Source: Corynebacterium auris
Lineage (GTDB): Bacteria; Actinomycetota; Actinomycetes; Mycobacteriales; Mycobacteriaceae
DNA: 64,000 nucleotides
Assembly (NCBI RefSeq): GCF_030408575.1
Contig: NZ_CP047047.1
Span: 248,001 to 312,000, forward strand
Direction of reading: 5' to 3'
The position numbers were made by a program, and so were the translations under genes. A model generated the notes under the pieces. That model had not been told where the DNA came from, made no database searches, and saw nothing but the letters and a program-made list of their open reading frames with translations. Below, piece after piece: positions 49,071-57,658 of this stretch. Position 1 is the stretch's first letter; each line of letters starts with the position of its first letter.

Positions 49071-49951
49071 TGCTCAGAATTGGAACGCGCGGCTCGGCAC
49101 TGGCCACCACGCAGGCCGGGCACGTGCGCGACGCGCTGAAGGCCGCGGGCTACGACGCGGAACTGAAAGTGGTCACCACCGCCGGCGACCTGTCCACCGA
49201 CCCGGTCGAACGCATCGGCGTGGGCGTGTTCACCTCGGCGCTGCGCGACGCGCTCTTCGGTGCCTCGGTCGACGTCGCCGTGCACTCCTTCAAGGACCTG
49301 CCCACCGCCGCCGAACCCCGCGCCCACCTCGTCGTGCCGCAGCGCGAGGACAACCGGGAAGCGCTCATCGCCCGCGACGGGATGGGCTTAAGCGACCTGC
49401 CTGAAGGCGCGCGCGTGGGAACGTCGGCGCCGCGGCGCGTTTCGCAGCTCAAGGCGCTGCGGCCGGACCTGGACATCCGCCCGCTGCGCGGCAACATCGA
49501 AACGCGCATGGGCTACGTCACCAGCGGCGAGCTCGACGCGGTCATCCTCGCCTACGCGGGGCTGGCGCGCGGCGGCCACGCCGAGCGCGCCACCGAGGTC
49601 TTCGCGCCGGAGGTTGTCATGCCCGCCCCGGCGCAGGGGGCGCTGGCGGTGGAATGCCGGGTCGACGACGCGGCAGCGCGCGCCGCGATCGACTCGCTGG
49701 TGGACCCGGCCGCCACGCGCTGCGCCGCCGCCGAGCGCCAGGTGCTGGCCACCCTCGAGGCGGGCTGCACCGCCCCCGTCGCCGCCTACGCGCGCGTTGA
49801 AGGCGAGCAGATCACCCTGCGCGCCGGGGTGTTCGCGCTGGACGGCTCCGCCCAGCTCGTGGAGGAGGGTGCGGGCGCCGACGGCGCAGCCCTGGGTCGC
49901 CGGCTCGCCGCACGACTCATCGAGCGCGGCGCCGCTGAGCTCATGGGCTAA
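49070..49951 (+). CDS. hemC: Porphobilinogen deaminase
   Basis: A 293-residue enzyme that links four porphobilinogens to hydroxymethylbilane. [46 protein letters not shown] and the cofactor Cys233 in [13 protein letters not shown] are all present. ATG 49070 overlaps the hemA stop. A 167-bp gap to the next gene (49952-50118) has no gene and may hold a promoter. Confidence 0.96.
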   Translation: MLRIGTRGSALATTQAGHVRDALKAAGYDAELKVVTTAGDLSTDPVERIGVGVFTSALRDALFGASVDVAVHSFKDLPTAAEPRAHLVVPQREDNREALIARDGMGLSDLPEGARVGTSAPRRVSQLKALRPDLDIRPLRGNIETRMGYVTSGELDAVILAYAGLARGGHAERATEVFAPEVVMPAPAQGALAVECRVDDAAARAAIDSLVDPAATRCAAAERQVLATLEAGCTAPVAAYARVEGEQITLRAGVFALDGSAQLVEEGAGADGAALGRRLAARLIERGAAELMG

Positions 49952-50118
49952 GGCCCCAGGCGCGCGTTCGGCGGTTTTTGTTTCGGGGGCTGTTCACTTT
50001 AAGGTGTATCTAGCACTTAGCACACAGTGATCTGCCGCGGCGCACGTGGCCCCCTTCGCGGGCGTGCCGGCGGGCCGGGGCGGGTCACCTCTCTTTACGC
50101 CTTAGAAAAGAACCCTGA

Positions 50119-51834
50119 ATGACAATGCCCTCGATTACCCCCCAGCCGGGGAAGGTCATCTTCGTCGGCGCAGGCCCGGGCAACCCGGAGCTGCTCACCG
50201 TTCGCGCACGCGAGGTGATGGAAACCAACTCTATCGCCCTCGTTGAACCCGCGGTTCTTCAGGGGGTGCGAAACGTCGTTGGCGCCAAGCTCGCCGTCCC
50301 CGCGCAGAAGCTGAAGGAGGCGGAGGAGCGCTACGAGCGCATGTGCGAGGAGGCCAAAGCGGCCGGGGCGCGGCGGCGGCCCCCGCGCCCGGCTCCGCCG
50401 ACGGCGGCGGAGCTCGCCGAGAGCGACCTGGGCGGCGAGGGGATCGTCGAGAAGCTGCGTGCCGCCCTCGACGAGGCCGCGGCCGCCATTGAGCGCGGCG
50501 AGGACGGCGAAGGCGATGTGGTGCGCCTCGTGGCAGGCAACCCTCTGACCCGCGACGCCGTGATGGAGGAGATCTCGGCGGTGGCGAACGCCGGCCTGGA
50601 GTTCCAGGTGGTGCCGGGGATGTCCTTGCCCTCGACGGTGCCCTCCTTCGCCGGCATCGCCCTGGGCTCGACCTACACCGAGACGGACCTGTCGAACCTG
50701 TCGGACGGCGTGGACTGGGACCAGCTGGCGGCGGCACCGCAGCCGCTGGTCTTCCAGGCCGTGGCCGAGCAGCTGGAGACTATCGCCGCCGAGCTCGGCG
50801 AGCGCGGCTTCGCGGGAACGACCCCGCTGACCGTGACCACCAACGGCACCACCCGCCTGCAGCGCACCTTCGAGGCGACGCTGGAGACGGTGAGCCGGAT
50901 CGACGCCGACCTGTCCGGCAACCTGGTGGTCACCATCGGCGCCGCCGTCGACGACCGCAGCAAATACTCCTGGTGGGAAAACCGCCCGCTCTACGGCTGG
51001 CGCGTCCTCGTGCCGCGCGCGAAGGAGCAGGCCGGTGTGATGAACGCGCGGCTGAGCTCGTGCGGGGCGATCCCGCAGTCCGTGCCCACCATTTCCCTGG
51101 AGCCGCCGCGTAACCCGGCGCAGCTCGACCGCGCCATCAAGGGCATCGTCGAGGGCCGCTTCCAGTGGATCGTGTTCACCTCCGTCAACGCGGTGCGCAC
51201 CGTGTGGGACAAGTTCGCGGAGCTGGGGCTCGACGCCCGCTCGTTCGCCGGGGTGCACCTCGCCGCGGTGGGCGGCAAGACCGCCGAGGCGCTGCGCTCC
51301 CGCGGCATGGTGCCGGAGCTTTTGCCGCACCGCACCAAGCAGAACGCCGCTGGCCTCGTCGAGGTCTTCCCCGAGTACGTCGAGGACATCGACCCGGTCT
51401 CGCGCGTGCTGCTGCCGCGCGCCGATTTGGGCACCGACGTGCTCGTGGACGGGCTGCGGGAGAAGAGCTGGGAGGTCGACGACGTCGTGGCCTACCGCAC
51501 CGTCCGCGCGGCCCCGCCGCCGCCCGAGGTGCGCGAGATGATCAAGACCGGCGGCTTCGACGCGGTCTGCTTCACCTCGGCCTCCACGGTGAAGAACCTG
51601 GTGGGCATCGCGGGCAAGCCGCACGCGCGCACGATCATCGCCTGCATCGGGCCGATGACCGCCGCCGAGGCCCGCGAGCAGGGGCTGCGCGTCGACGTCG
51701 TGCCCGAGGTCGCCGACGTGCCCTCGCTTGTCGACGCCCTCGCGGCCCACGTCGCCTCCCTGCGCAACGCCGGGCAGCTGCCGCCGCCGCGCAAGAAGCG
51801 CCGGGCCCGGCGCAAGCCCGCCGAGGGCGAGTAA
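50119..51834 (+). CDS. hemD: Uroporphyrinogen-III synthase fused to a degenerate CobA-like methylase domain
   Basis: A 571-residue two-domain protein. The first ~270 residues look like a tetrapyrrole methylase (VGAGPGNPELLTVRA; FQVVPGMSLPSTVPSFAGIA), but the usual GDPELLT is GNPELLT, the GGDPFIFGRG loop is replaced by AGNPLTRDAVMEE (140-149), and an Arg/Pro-rich insert sits near 84-95. The C-terminal part is HemD: GWRVLVPRAKEQAG, IVFTSVNAVRTVWD, CFTSASTVKNL. HemD makes uroporphyrinogen III; methylase activity is doubtful. It ends in a basic tail KKRRARRKPAEGE. ATG 50119 or 50125. Confidence 0.9.
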   Translation: MTMPSITPQPGKVIFVGAGPGNPELLTVRAREVMETNSIALVEPAVLQGVRNVVGAKLAVPAQKLKEAEERYERMCEEAKAAGARRRPPRPAPPTAAELAESDLGGEGIVEKLRAALDEAAAAIERGEDGEGDVVRLVAGNPLTRDAVMEEISAVANAGLEFQVVPGMSLPSTVPSFAGIALGSTYTETDLSNLSDGVDWDQLAAAPQPLVFQAVAEQLETIAAELGERGFAGTTPLTVTTNGTTRLQRTFEATLETVSRIDADLSGNLVVTIGAAVDDRSKYSWWENRPLYGWRVLVPRAKEQAGVMNARLSSCGAIPQSVPTISLEPPRNPAQLDRAIKGIVEGRFQWIVFTSVNAVRTVWDKFAELGLDARSFAGVHLAAVGGKTAEALRSRGMVPELLPHRTKQNAAGLVEVFPEYVEDIDPVSRVLLPRADLGTDVLVDGLREKSWEVDDVVAYRTVRAAPPPPEVREMIKTGGFDAVCFTSASTVKNLVGIAGKPHARTIIACIGPMTAAEAREQGLRVDVVPEVADVPSLVDALAAHVASLRNAGQLPPPRKKRRARRKPAEGE

Positions 51835-51886
51835 GGCCCGCGCCCGCGCGTTTCGCCGTGTCCGGGCGAGGTCTTAGGATGGGGGC

Positions 51887-52888
51887 GTGTCTTCCTACGA
51901 AATCACCCGCCGCCCCCGGCGCCTCCGCTCCCACCCCGCCATGCGCGAGCTGGTGGCGGAGACGCGCCTTCACCCCTCCGACCTGATCCTGCCGCTGTTC
52001 GTGGCGGACGGGATCGACGCGAAGCGCGAGATTAGCTCCATGCCGGGCCAGTGCCAGCACACGATCGACTCGCTCAAAGCGATCGGCCACGAGGCGCTCG
52101 AGGCCGGCGTGCGCTGCGTCGACCTGTTCGGGGTGCCGCGCGCGGAGGACAAGGACGCCACCGGCTCTCAGGCGTGGGCCGAAGACGGCATTCTCAACCG
52201 CGCCCTGCGCGCCATGCGCGAGGAGTTCGGCAGCGACCTGCTCATCATGGCGGACACCTGCCTCGACGAGTTCACCGACCACGGCCACTGCGGCGTCGTG
52301 GGCAGCGACCGCTTCGGCAACGAGGTCGTGCTCAACGACGACACGCTCGACTGCTACGCGCAGATGGCGGTGGCGCAGGCCGAGGCCGGGGCCCACATCG
52401 TCAGCCCCTCGGGCATGATGGACGGGCAAATCGCCGCGATCCGTGCCGCCCTGGACTCCGCCGGCTGGCAGGACGTGGCCATCATGGCCTACTCCGCCAA
52501 GTACGCCTCCGCGTTCTTCGGCCCCTTCCGCGAGGCCGTCGGCTCATCGTTGACGGGGGACCGGCGCACCTACCAGCAGGACCCGGCAAACGCGCGCGAG
52601 TCGCTTCTGGAGGCGCAGCTCGACATCGAGGAGGGCGCCGACTTTGTCATGGTCAAGCCCGCCCTGCCCTACCTGGACGTGCTGTCCCAGGTGGCGGAGC
52701 TTTCGCCGGTGCCCGTCGCCGCCTACCAGGTCTCGGGCGAGTACGCCATGCTGCAGGCGGCGGCCCGCAACGGCTGGCTCGACCTGGACGCGGTGATGAT
52801 GGAATCGCTGGTTTCCATCAAGCGCGCCGGGGCCGACCAGATCCTCACCTACTTCGCCATCGACGCCGCGAGGAAGCTTCATGGCTAG
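51887..52888 (+). CDS. hemB: Delta-aminolevulinic acid dehydratase (porphobilinogen synthase)
   Basis: A 333-residue enzyme joining two aminolevulinates. Active-site Lys205 (YSAKYASAFFGPFREAVGS) and Schiff-base Lys257 (VMVKPALPYLD). The metal loop reads DTCLDEFTDHGHCG: Cys125 and Cys135 are kept, but the middle Cys is Asp127, which points to a Mg-dependent or mixed metal type rather than the full zinc site. GTG 51887. Its end overlaps the next gene by 8 bp. Confidence 0.95.
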   Translation: MSSYEITRRPRRLRSHPAMRELVAETRLHPSDLILPLFVADGIDAKREISSMPGQCQHTIDSLKAIGHEALEAGVRCVDLFGVPRAEDKDATGSQAWAEDGILNRALRAMREEFGSDLLIMADTCLDEFTDHGHCGVVGSDRFGNEVVLNDDTLDCYAQMAVAQAEAGAHIVSPSGMMDGQIAAIRAALDSAGWQDVAIMAYSAKYASAFFGPFREAVGSSLTGDRRTYQQDPANARESLLEAQLDIEEGADFVMVKPALPYLDVLSQVAELSPVPVAAYQVSGEYAMLQAAARNGWLDLDAVMMESLVSIKRAGADQILTYFAIDAARKLHG

Positions 52889-53483
52889 CGCCCCGGAATC
52901 GCCCAGCCACGTCAGCGCTGACGCGGTGCCCGGCGGCGGGAAAAACACGAACACGCTCCCCGAGCCCGTGCGCTACCTCCTCGGCTGCCTCTGCGTCATG
53001 CTCGGCGGCGAGGTCGTGCACCTGATCCTCTCGGTGGCCGCGGTCGTGGTGGACCCGAGCCAGCTGCGCGAAAGCGCCCGCCAGGCCGCGGAGGCGACAG
53101 GCGAGGAGCTCAGCGACGCCACGATCACCCTCACCATGTACGGCTCGGTGGCGACGGCGGCGCTGTTCCAGCTGCTCGTCATCGTGCTGCTCGGCTTCGC
53201 GGCGCACGCGGTGGTCAAGCAGGCCTCGTGGGCCCAGGCCGCGCTGCGCCTGCTGCAGTTTTTCGGCGTGTTCTTTGCCATCCGCGCCCTCGTGCTGTTC
53301 TTCCTCAGCCCCAGCTCCACGACGGTACCCGTGGCACTGTTCGCCGTTGACGGCGTGGTGCAGATCATCGTGGGGGCAGCCGGGGCGTGCGCGGTGGCTT
53401 ACGCTATGCAGGACAAGGTGCACGAGCACGTGCGCAAGCAGCCGCGCACAGGCGGCGCAGGACCGAGCAACGAGAAGAAGTAG
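52881..53483 (+). CDS. Four-helix membrane protein downstream of hemB
   Basis: A 200-residue protein with four hydrophobic helices (about 33-58, 85-110, 122-141, 147-172) and a hydrophilic C-terminus. The long soluble stretch between helices 1 and 2 (PSQLRESARQAAEATGEELS) is probably outside. Overlaps hemB by 8 bp and is followed 7 bp later by another membrane gene, so co-transcription with the haem genes is likely. No known motif. Confidence 0.78.
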   Translation: MASAPESPSHVSADAVPGGGKNTNTLPEPVRYLLGCLCVMLGGEVVHLILSVAAVVVDPSQLRESARQAAEATGEELSDATITLTMYGSVATAALFQLLVIVLLGFAAHAVVKQASWAQAALRLLQFFGVFFAIRALVLFFLSPSSTTVPVALFAVDGVVQIIVGAAGACAVAYAMQDKVHEHVRKQPRTGGAGPSNEKK

Positions 53484-53490
53484 GGCACCC

Positions 53491-53985
53491 ATGGCCGGCA
53501 TGTTTCCCACGATGGTGAGCGACCCCAACGACCCGAACCGCCGCCACAGAGAGCAGAGAGAAACCGCGGGCGCCGAGTGGCCGAAGCCCCTGCGCATCTC
53601 CTTCTGGCTGTTCATCGCGGCGTGCGTGCTCATGCTGCTGACCGGGATGATGCTGCTTTCCGGGGGCTTCCCCGACGGCGCTGACGAGGCTTTCCGCGAG
53701 CCCTTCATGAGGAACATGCGCTTTACGGCCTGGGGCAATATCGCCCTCGCTCTGGCGCTGGGCTCCGCGGCGGCGTACTTCCAGCGTGGCTCCGCCCCGG
53801 CGCGGCGCTTCGCCGCGGGCTTTTCGGCGCTGGCCATCTTCCTGAACATCGCCGCCTTCGCGCTGCGGGTCAGCGGCTGGGCTTCCTTCTTTATCGTCGT
53901 GCTGCTCGCTGTCGCCGTGTGGCTGATGTTCCGCCCTGCGGCCAACGAGTGGGTGCGCGCCGCGCGCTCGGGCGGAAAGGGGTAG
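53491..53985 (+). CDS. Small four-helix membrane protein
   Basis: A 164-residue protein: a ~35-residue cytoplasmic N-terminus rich in Pro, Asn and Arg (VSDPNDPNRRHREQRE), then four hydrophobic helices (about 38-58, 73-90, 98-114, 118-136). ATG 53491 is preceded by AGTAGGG. Sits between the previous membrane gene (7-bp gap) and the pseudo-ATPase gene (6-bp gap), which suggests one operon. Function unknown. Confidence 0.78.
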   Translation: MAGMFPTMVSDPNDPNRRHREQRETAGAEWPKPLRISFWLFIAACVLMLLTGMMLLSGGFPDGADEAFREPFMRNMRFTAWGNIALALALGSAAAYFQRGSAPARRFAAGFSALAIFLNIAAFALRVSGWASFFIVVLLAVAVWLMFRPAANEWVRAARSGGKG

Positions 53986-53991
53986 GGCCCC

Positions 53992-56562
53992 GTGGCCGCC
54001 AACCCCGCGGGCGATGAGCTCGACGAATCGATCGACGCCGCCCGGTCCGCGGCGCGCAGCGCCGGATTCGACCCCGACACCCCGCACGAGCGCAGCGGCG
54101 TCCTGCTGCGCCCCAACGCCTCCTACGCCTTCGAGCTTTCGGGCGTGGAAGACGCCCCGCAGCTGCGTGAGATCGAAAAGGCGCTGGACAGGCTCGAGGG
54201 CGTGACGGCCCGGCTGGTCTACCCGTCCGCGACGGCGTGGGTGACCGCCTCGGGTGAGATGGACCCGGCCCGCATCGTGGAGGTCATCGAGTCCTTCGGG
54301 GTGCGCGCGGACATGTCGGATTCCACGCTGCGGCGCCGCGCTATCGGCCGCCGTGCCGCGGAGCACCCCCTGCCGCGCCGGGGCACCCGCGGGATGACGG
54401 GCAAGATGCGCCGCCAGCGCCGCGACGAGGAGGCCAACCTCGCGCGCGAGCGCGCGGCGGGTTTCATGCGCGGCGGATCGCGCCGGGTGGGCGCGAGCCA
54501 CACCGACGTGCTGTTTACCTCCCGGGACCTGGTCACCCCGCTGCGGATGTGGGTGGCCATCCTGATCACCATCCCGGTCTGCGCACTGAGCTACGTTCCG
54601 GAGCTGCAGTTTTCCGGCTGGCAGTGGCTGTGCTTGGCGCTGGCCACGCCGGTGGCGCTGTGGTCCGCCTTCCCCTTCCACCGGGCGATGGCCGGCGGCG
54701 TGCGGCGCGGCATGCCGGCGCTGGACGGCGCGAGCTCCATCGCCATTTTGGCCTCCTACGTGTGGTCGCTGTGCGCGCTCGTATTCACCCCCGCCGGGGA
54801 GCTCGGGTGGAGCTCGCCGAGCGGCTGGCTCTCCGCGCGCCCCTCGGAGGGGATGGAGATCTTCTTGGACGTCACCTGCGGCGTCACCGCGATGCTCCTG
54901 GTCGGGCGCGCCTACTCCGTGCGCGTGCGCTCCTACCTGCTGCGGGACATGGAGCTTTGCAGCCCCGACCCGGACAGCGAGTACACCGTCTTTCGCCGCA
55001 GCCGTGCGACGGACAAGGTGGTGGAGGAGCGACTGCCCGTCTCCGAGATCAACCGGGGGCACGACGTGAGGGTCAACCAGGGCGAGGTCATCCCGGTCGA
55101 CGGCGACGTCGTCGGCGGTTCGTGCGAGCTTCGCCGCCCGCTTATCGACGCCCGAGAGCCGCTCCAGGCGAAAGTGGGCACGCGCGTCTACGCCGGGTCC
55201 GTGGTGGCCAGCGGCAGCGTCAAGGTGCGTGCAGTGCGCACGGGCCATTCGACGCGCTGGTCCGTGGTCCACTCCTGGGTCGAGGACGCCTCGCGCCGGG
55301 AGAACGCGGCGGCGCTTCTATCCACGCGCACGGCGGGCATGCTCATCCCCGCGGCCTACTTCATCGCCTTCGCGGACTTTTGCCTGTGGTTCCTCGTCAC
55401 CGGCAACCCCAACGTGGCCTTCTCCACGGCGGTGGCGATTTTGGCGGTGGTGGCGCCGGTGGCGCTGGCGATCTCTCCGGCGGTGGCGATCCGCCTGGGC
55501 ATCGAGGCCGCGGCGAGAAACGGCATCCTGCTGCGCGACGGCGAGACCTTCCGCGGCCTGGAAAACACGGACACCGTCGTGTTCAACCGGGTGGGTACGC
55601 TGGTGACCCCACAGATGTACGTGGAGACGGTCACGGCCGAGCGCGGCGAGGATTCCGACCTGGTGCTGCGCATCGCGGCGGCCCTGGCGACGGAGTCGCC
55701 GCACCCGATGGCGCGGGCGCTGGTCAAGGCCGCGCGCGAATCGCGCGACACGCGCTCCAAGGACAGCACGCTGCCGGTGTGGATCGAGCTGACCAACGGC
55801 GAGATCACCTCCGAGGGCGACTTCAAGGGCCGGCTGGCCCTGACCTTCGAGGACGACGACGGGGAGGAGCGCGTGGAGCACCTCGACGCCACGCTGTGGC
55901 GCCCGACGAACCTGTCGAGCCTGCACGGGCGCCTCGCCATCGCCGCCACCACCGGCGGCGCACCCGTGGTGGTGCGCTGGAAGGGCCGCGACCGGGGCGT
56001 GATCACCCTCTACGACCCGGCGAAGCCCGACGCGATCGACGCCGTGGAGCGGCTCGAGGACATGGGAATAGAGACCGTCATGCTTACCCGCGATACCTAC
56101 CCCGTCGCCCGCCGCTTCGCCGATTTCCTCGGGGTGTCCAATGTCCTGGCCGGCATTCCCTCTCCGAGCAAGGCGCTGGCGGTGCGCGCGCTGCGCAACC
56201 AGGGGGCGACCGTAACCATGGTGGGCGACCACACGATCGTGGACGCGCTTAAGGGCGCCGACGTGGGCATCCTCTACGCCACCGAGGAATCGGTGGCCGC
56301 GCGGCTCAACCGCGCGGAGGACTCCGCGCACGTGGTCATGCTGCGCCAGGACGTTATGGCGGTGCCGCAGCTTGTCGACCTGGCGCGGCGGGTGAGCCGG
56401 ATCATCGACTCGAACATGTTCTTCGCGTGGTCCTACAACGCCGTGGCCATCGTGCTCGCCGTCGTGGGCCTTCTGCCCCCGGTGGGGGCGACGCTACTCA
56501 TGCTGGGCAGCTCCACCTTCATCGAGGTCCGCTCCGCGCGCGCCCGGCGTTTCCCCACTTAG
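53992..56562 (+). CDS. P-type ATPase-like protein lacking catalytic and metal-binding residues
   Basis: An 856-residue protein with the P1B-ATPase order: an HMA-like N-terminal domain (about 43-110) in which the CxxC loop is replaced by GVEDAPQ, a basic linker, membrane helices, an actuator domain where TGES is DAREP, the metal site CPx replaced by Ala488-Pro489 (VVAPVALAISP), the phosphorylation motif DKTGTLT replaced by NRVGTLV with Asn532 in place of the Asp, the kept nucleotide-domain ESPHPMARAL, and GDGxND replaced by VGDHTIVDALKG. Every step of the transport cycle is affected, yet the frame is intact. It lies between hemB and hemE, coupled to two membrane genes. It is expected to be a pseudo-enzyme with a structural or regulatory role; GTG start at 53992. 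Confidence 0.85.
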   Translation: MAANPAGDELDESIDAARSAARSAGFDPDTPHERSGVLLRPNASYAFELSGVEDAPQLREIEKALDRLEGVTARLVYPSATAWVTASGEMDPARIVEVIESFGVRADMSDSTLRRRAIGRRAAEHPLPRRGTRGMTGKMRRQRRDEEANLARERAAGFMRGGSRRVGASHTDVLFTSRDLVTPLRMWVAILITIPVCALSYVPELQFSGWQWLCLALATPVALWSAFPFHRAMAGGVRRGMPALDGASSIAILASYVWSLCALVFTPAGELGWSSPSGWLSARPSEGMEIFLDVTCGVTAMLLVGRAYSVRVRSYLLRDMELCSPDPDSEYTVFRRSRATDKVVEERLPVSEINRGHDVRVNQGEVIPVDGDVVGGSCELRRPLIDAREPLQAKVGTRVYAGSVVASGSVKVRAVRTGHSTRWSVVHSWVEDASRRENAAALLSTRTAGMLIPAAYFIAFADFCLWFLVTGNPNVAFSTAVAILAVVAPVALAISPAVAIRLGIEAAARNGILLRDGETFRGLENTDTVVFNRVGTLVTPQMYVETVTAERGEDSDLVLRIAAALATESPHPMARALVKAARESRDTRSKDSTLPVWIELTNGEITSEGDFKGRLALTFEDDDGEERVEHLDATLWRPTNLSSLHGRLAIAATTGGAPVVVRWKGRDRGVITLYDPAKPDAIDAVERLEDMGIETVMLTRDTYPVARRFADFLGVSNVLAGIPSPSKALAVRALRNQGATVTMVGDHTIVDALKGADVGILYATEESVAARLNRAEDSAHVVMLRQDVMAVPQLVDLARRVSRIIDSNMFFAWSYNAVAIVLAVVGLLPPVGATLLMLGSSTFIEVRSARARRFPT

Positions 56563-56607
56563 GAGGCGGATTCTGCTTTCGGGGAGGCGTCGGTAGGCTG
56601 GGACACT

Positions 56608-57657
56608 ATGACAAGAAGAGCGTTGACGAACGCCCCCCTTATCGAGGCAGCCCGCGGCCGCACCCCCTCGCGCACCCCCGTGTGGTTCATGCGCCAGGCC
56701 GGGCGCTCCCTGCCGGAGTACCGGCGGGTGCGCGAGGGCATAGCCATGCTCGACTCCTGCTTCATGCCGGAGCTCTTGGCGGAGATCACGCTGCAGCCGG
56801 TGCGCCGCCACGACGTCGACGCCGCGATCCTGTTCTCCGACATCGTGGTGCCGCTCAAGGCGGCCGGGGTGGAGGTCGAGATCGTGCCCGGCCGGGGCCC
56901 CGTGGTGGCGCAGCCGATTCGCGGCGCTGGGGACGTCGATAAGCTGCCCGTGCTCGAGCACGAGGTCGACGAGGTCGCGCGGGGCATCGGGATGATCCTC
57001 GGCGAGCTGACCGGCACCCAGGCACTCATCGGCTTCGTCGGCGCGCCGTTCACGCTGGCCAGCTACCTCGTCGAGGGCGGGCCGAGCAAGAACCACGAGA
57101 AGACGAAGGCGATGATGCACGCCGACCCGGACACGTGGCACCGGCTCATGCGCCGGCTCGTGCCCACCATCGTCGCCTTTCTGCGCACGCAGGTCGAGGC
57201 CGGTATCGACGCGATGCAGCTGTTCGACTCGTGGGCGGGCTTTCTCACCGAGGCCGACTACCGCGAGCACGTCCTGCCGTATTCCACCGAGATCCTCGAG
57301 TCGGTGGCGGGCGAGATCCCGCGCATCCACTTCGGCGTGGCCACCGGCGAGCTGCTGGGCGCGATGAGCGAGGCCGGCTCCGAGGTCATGGGCGTGGACT
57401 GGCGCGTGCCCCTCGACGCCGCCGCCGCCCGTTTCGTCGGCCCGCGCGTGCTGCAGGGCAACCTCGACCCGGCGCTGCTGTTCGCCGGCACCGGCGTCGT
57501 GCGCTCGGAGGTAGCGCGGATCAAGGCCGAGGCGGCCGCCGCGATCGCCGCGGGAACCGCCACCGGCCACATCTTCAACCTCGGGCACGGCGTCATGCCG
57601 GAGACGGACCCCGACGCCATCACCGAGGCCGTTCGCATCATCCACGAGGAGGGGTAG
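56608..57657 (+). CDS. hemE: Uroporphyrinogen decarboxylase
   Basis: A 349-residue enzyme turning uroporphyrinogen III into coproporphyrinogen III. Signatures TPVWFMRQAGRSLPEYR and GFVGAPFTLASYLVEGG, with DSWAGFL and GNLDPALLFA later. ATG 56608. One base separates its stop from the hemY start, so the two are co-translated. Confidence 0.96.
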   Translation: MTRRALTNAPLIEAARGRTPSRTPVWFMRQAGRSLPEYRRVREGIAMLDSCFMPELLAEITLQPVRRHDVDAAILFSDIVVPLKAAGVEVEIVPGRGPVVAQPIRGAGDVDKLPVLEHEVDEVARGIGMILGELTGTQALIGFVGAPFTLASYLVEGGPSKNHEKTKAMMHADPDTWHRLMRRLVPTIVAFLRTQVEAGIDAMQLFDSWAGFLTEADYREHVLPYSTEILESVAGEIPRIHFGVATGELLGAMSEAGSEVMGVDWRVPLDAAAARFVGPRVLQGNLDPALLFAGTGVVRSEVARIKAEAAAAIAAGTATGHIFNLGHGVMPETDPDAITEAVRIIHEEG

Positions 57658-57658
57658 C

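Noticed and set aside
53992-56562. Calling this a cation-transporting ATPase
   Set aside because: The phosphorylated Asp, CPx, TGES and GDGxND motifs are all missing.
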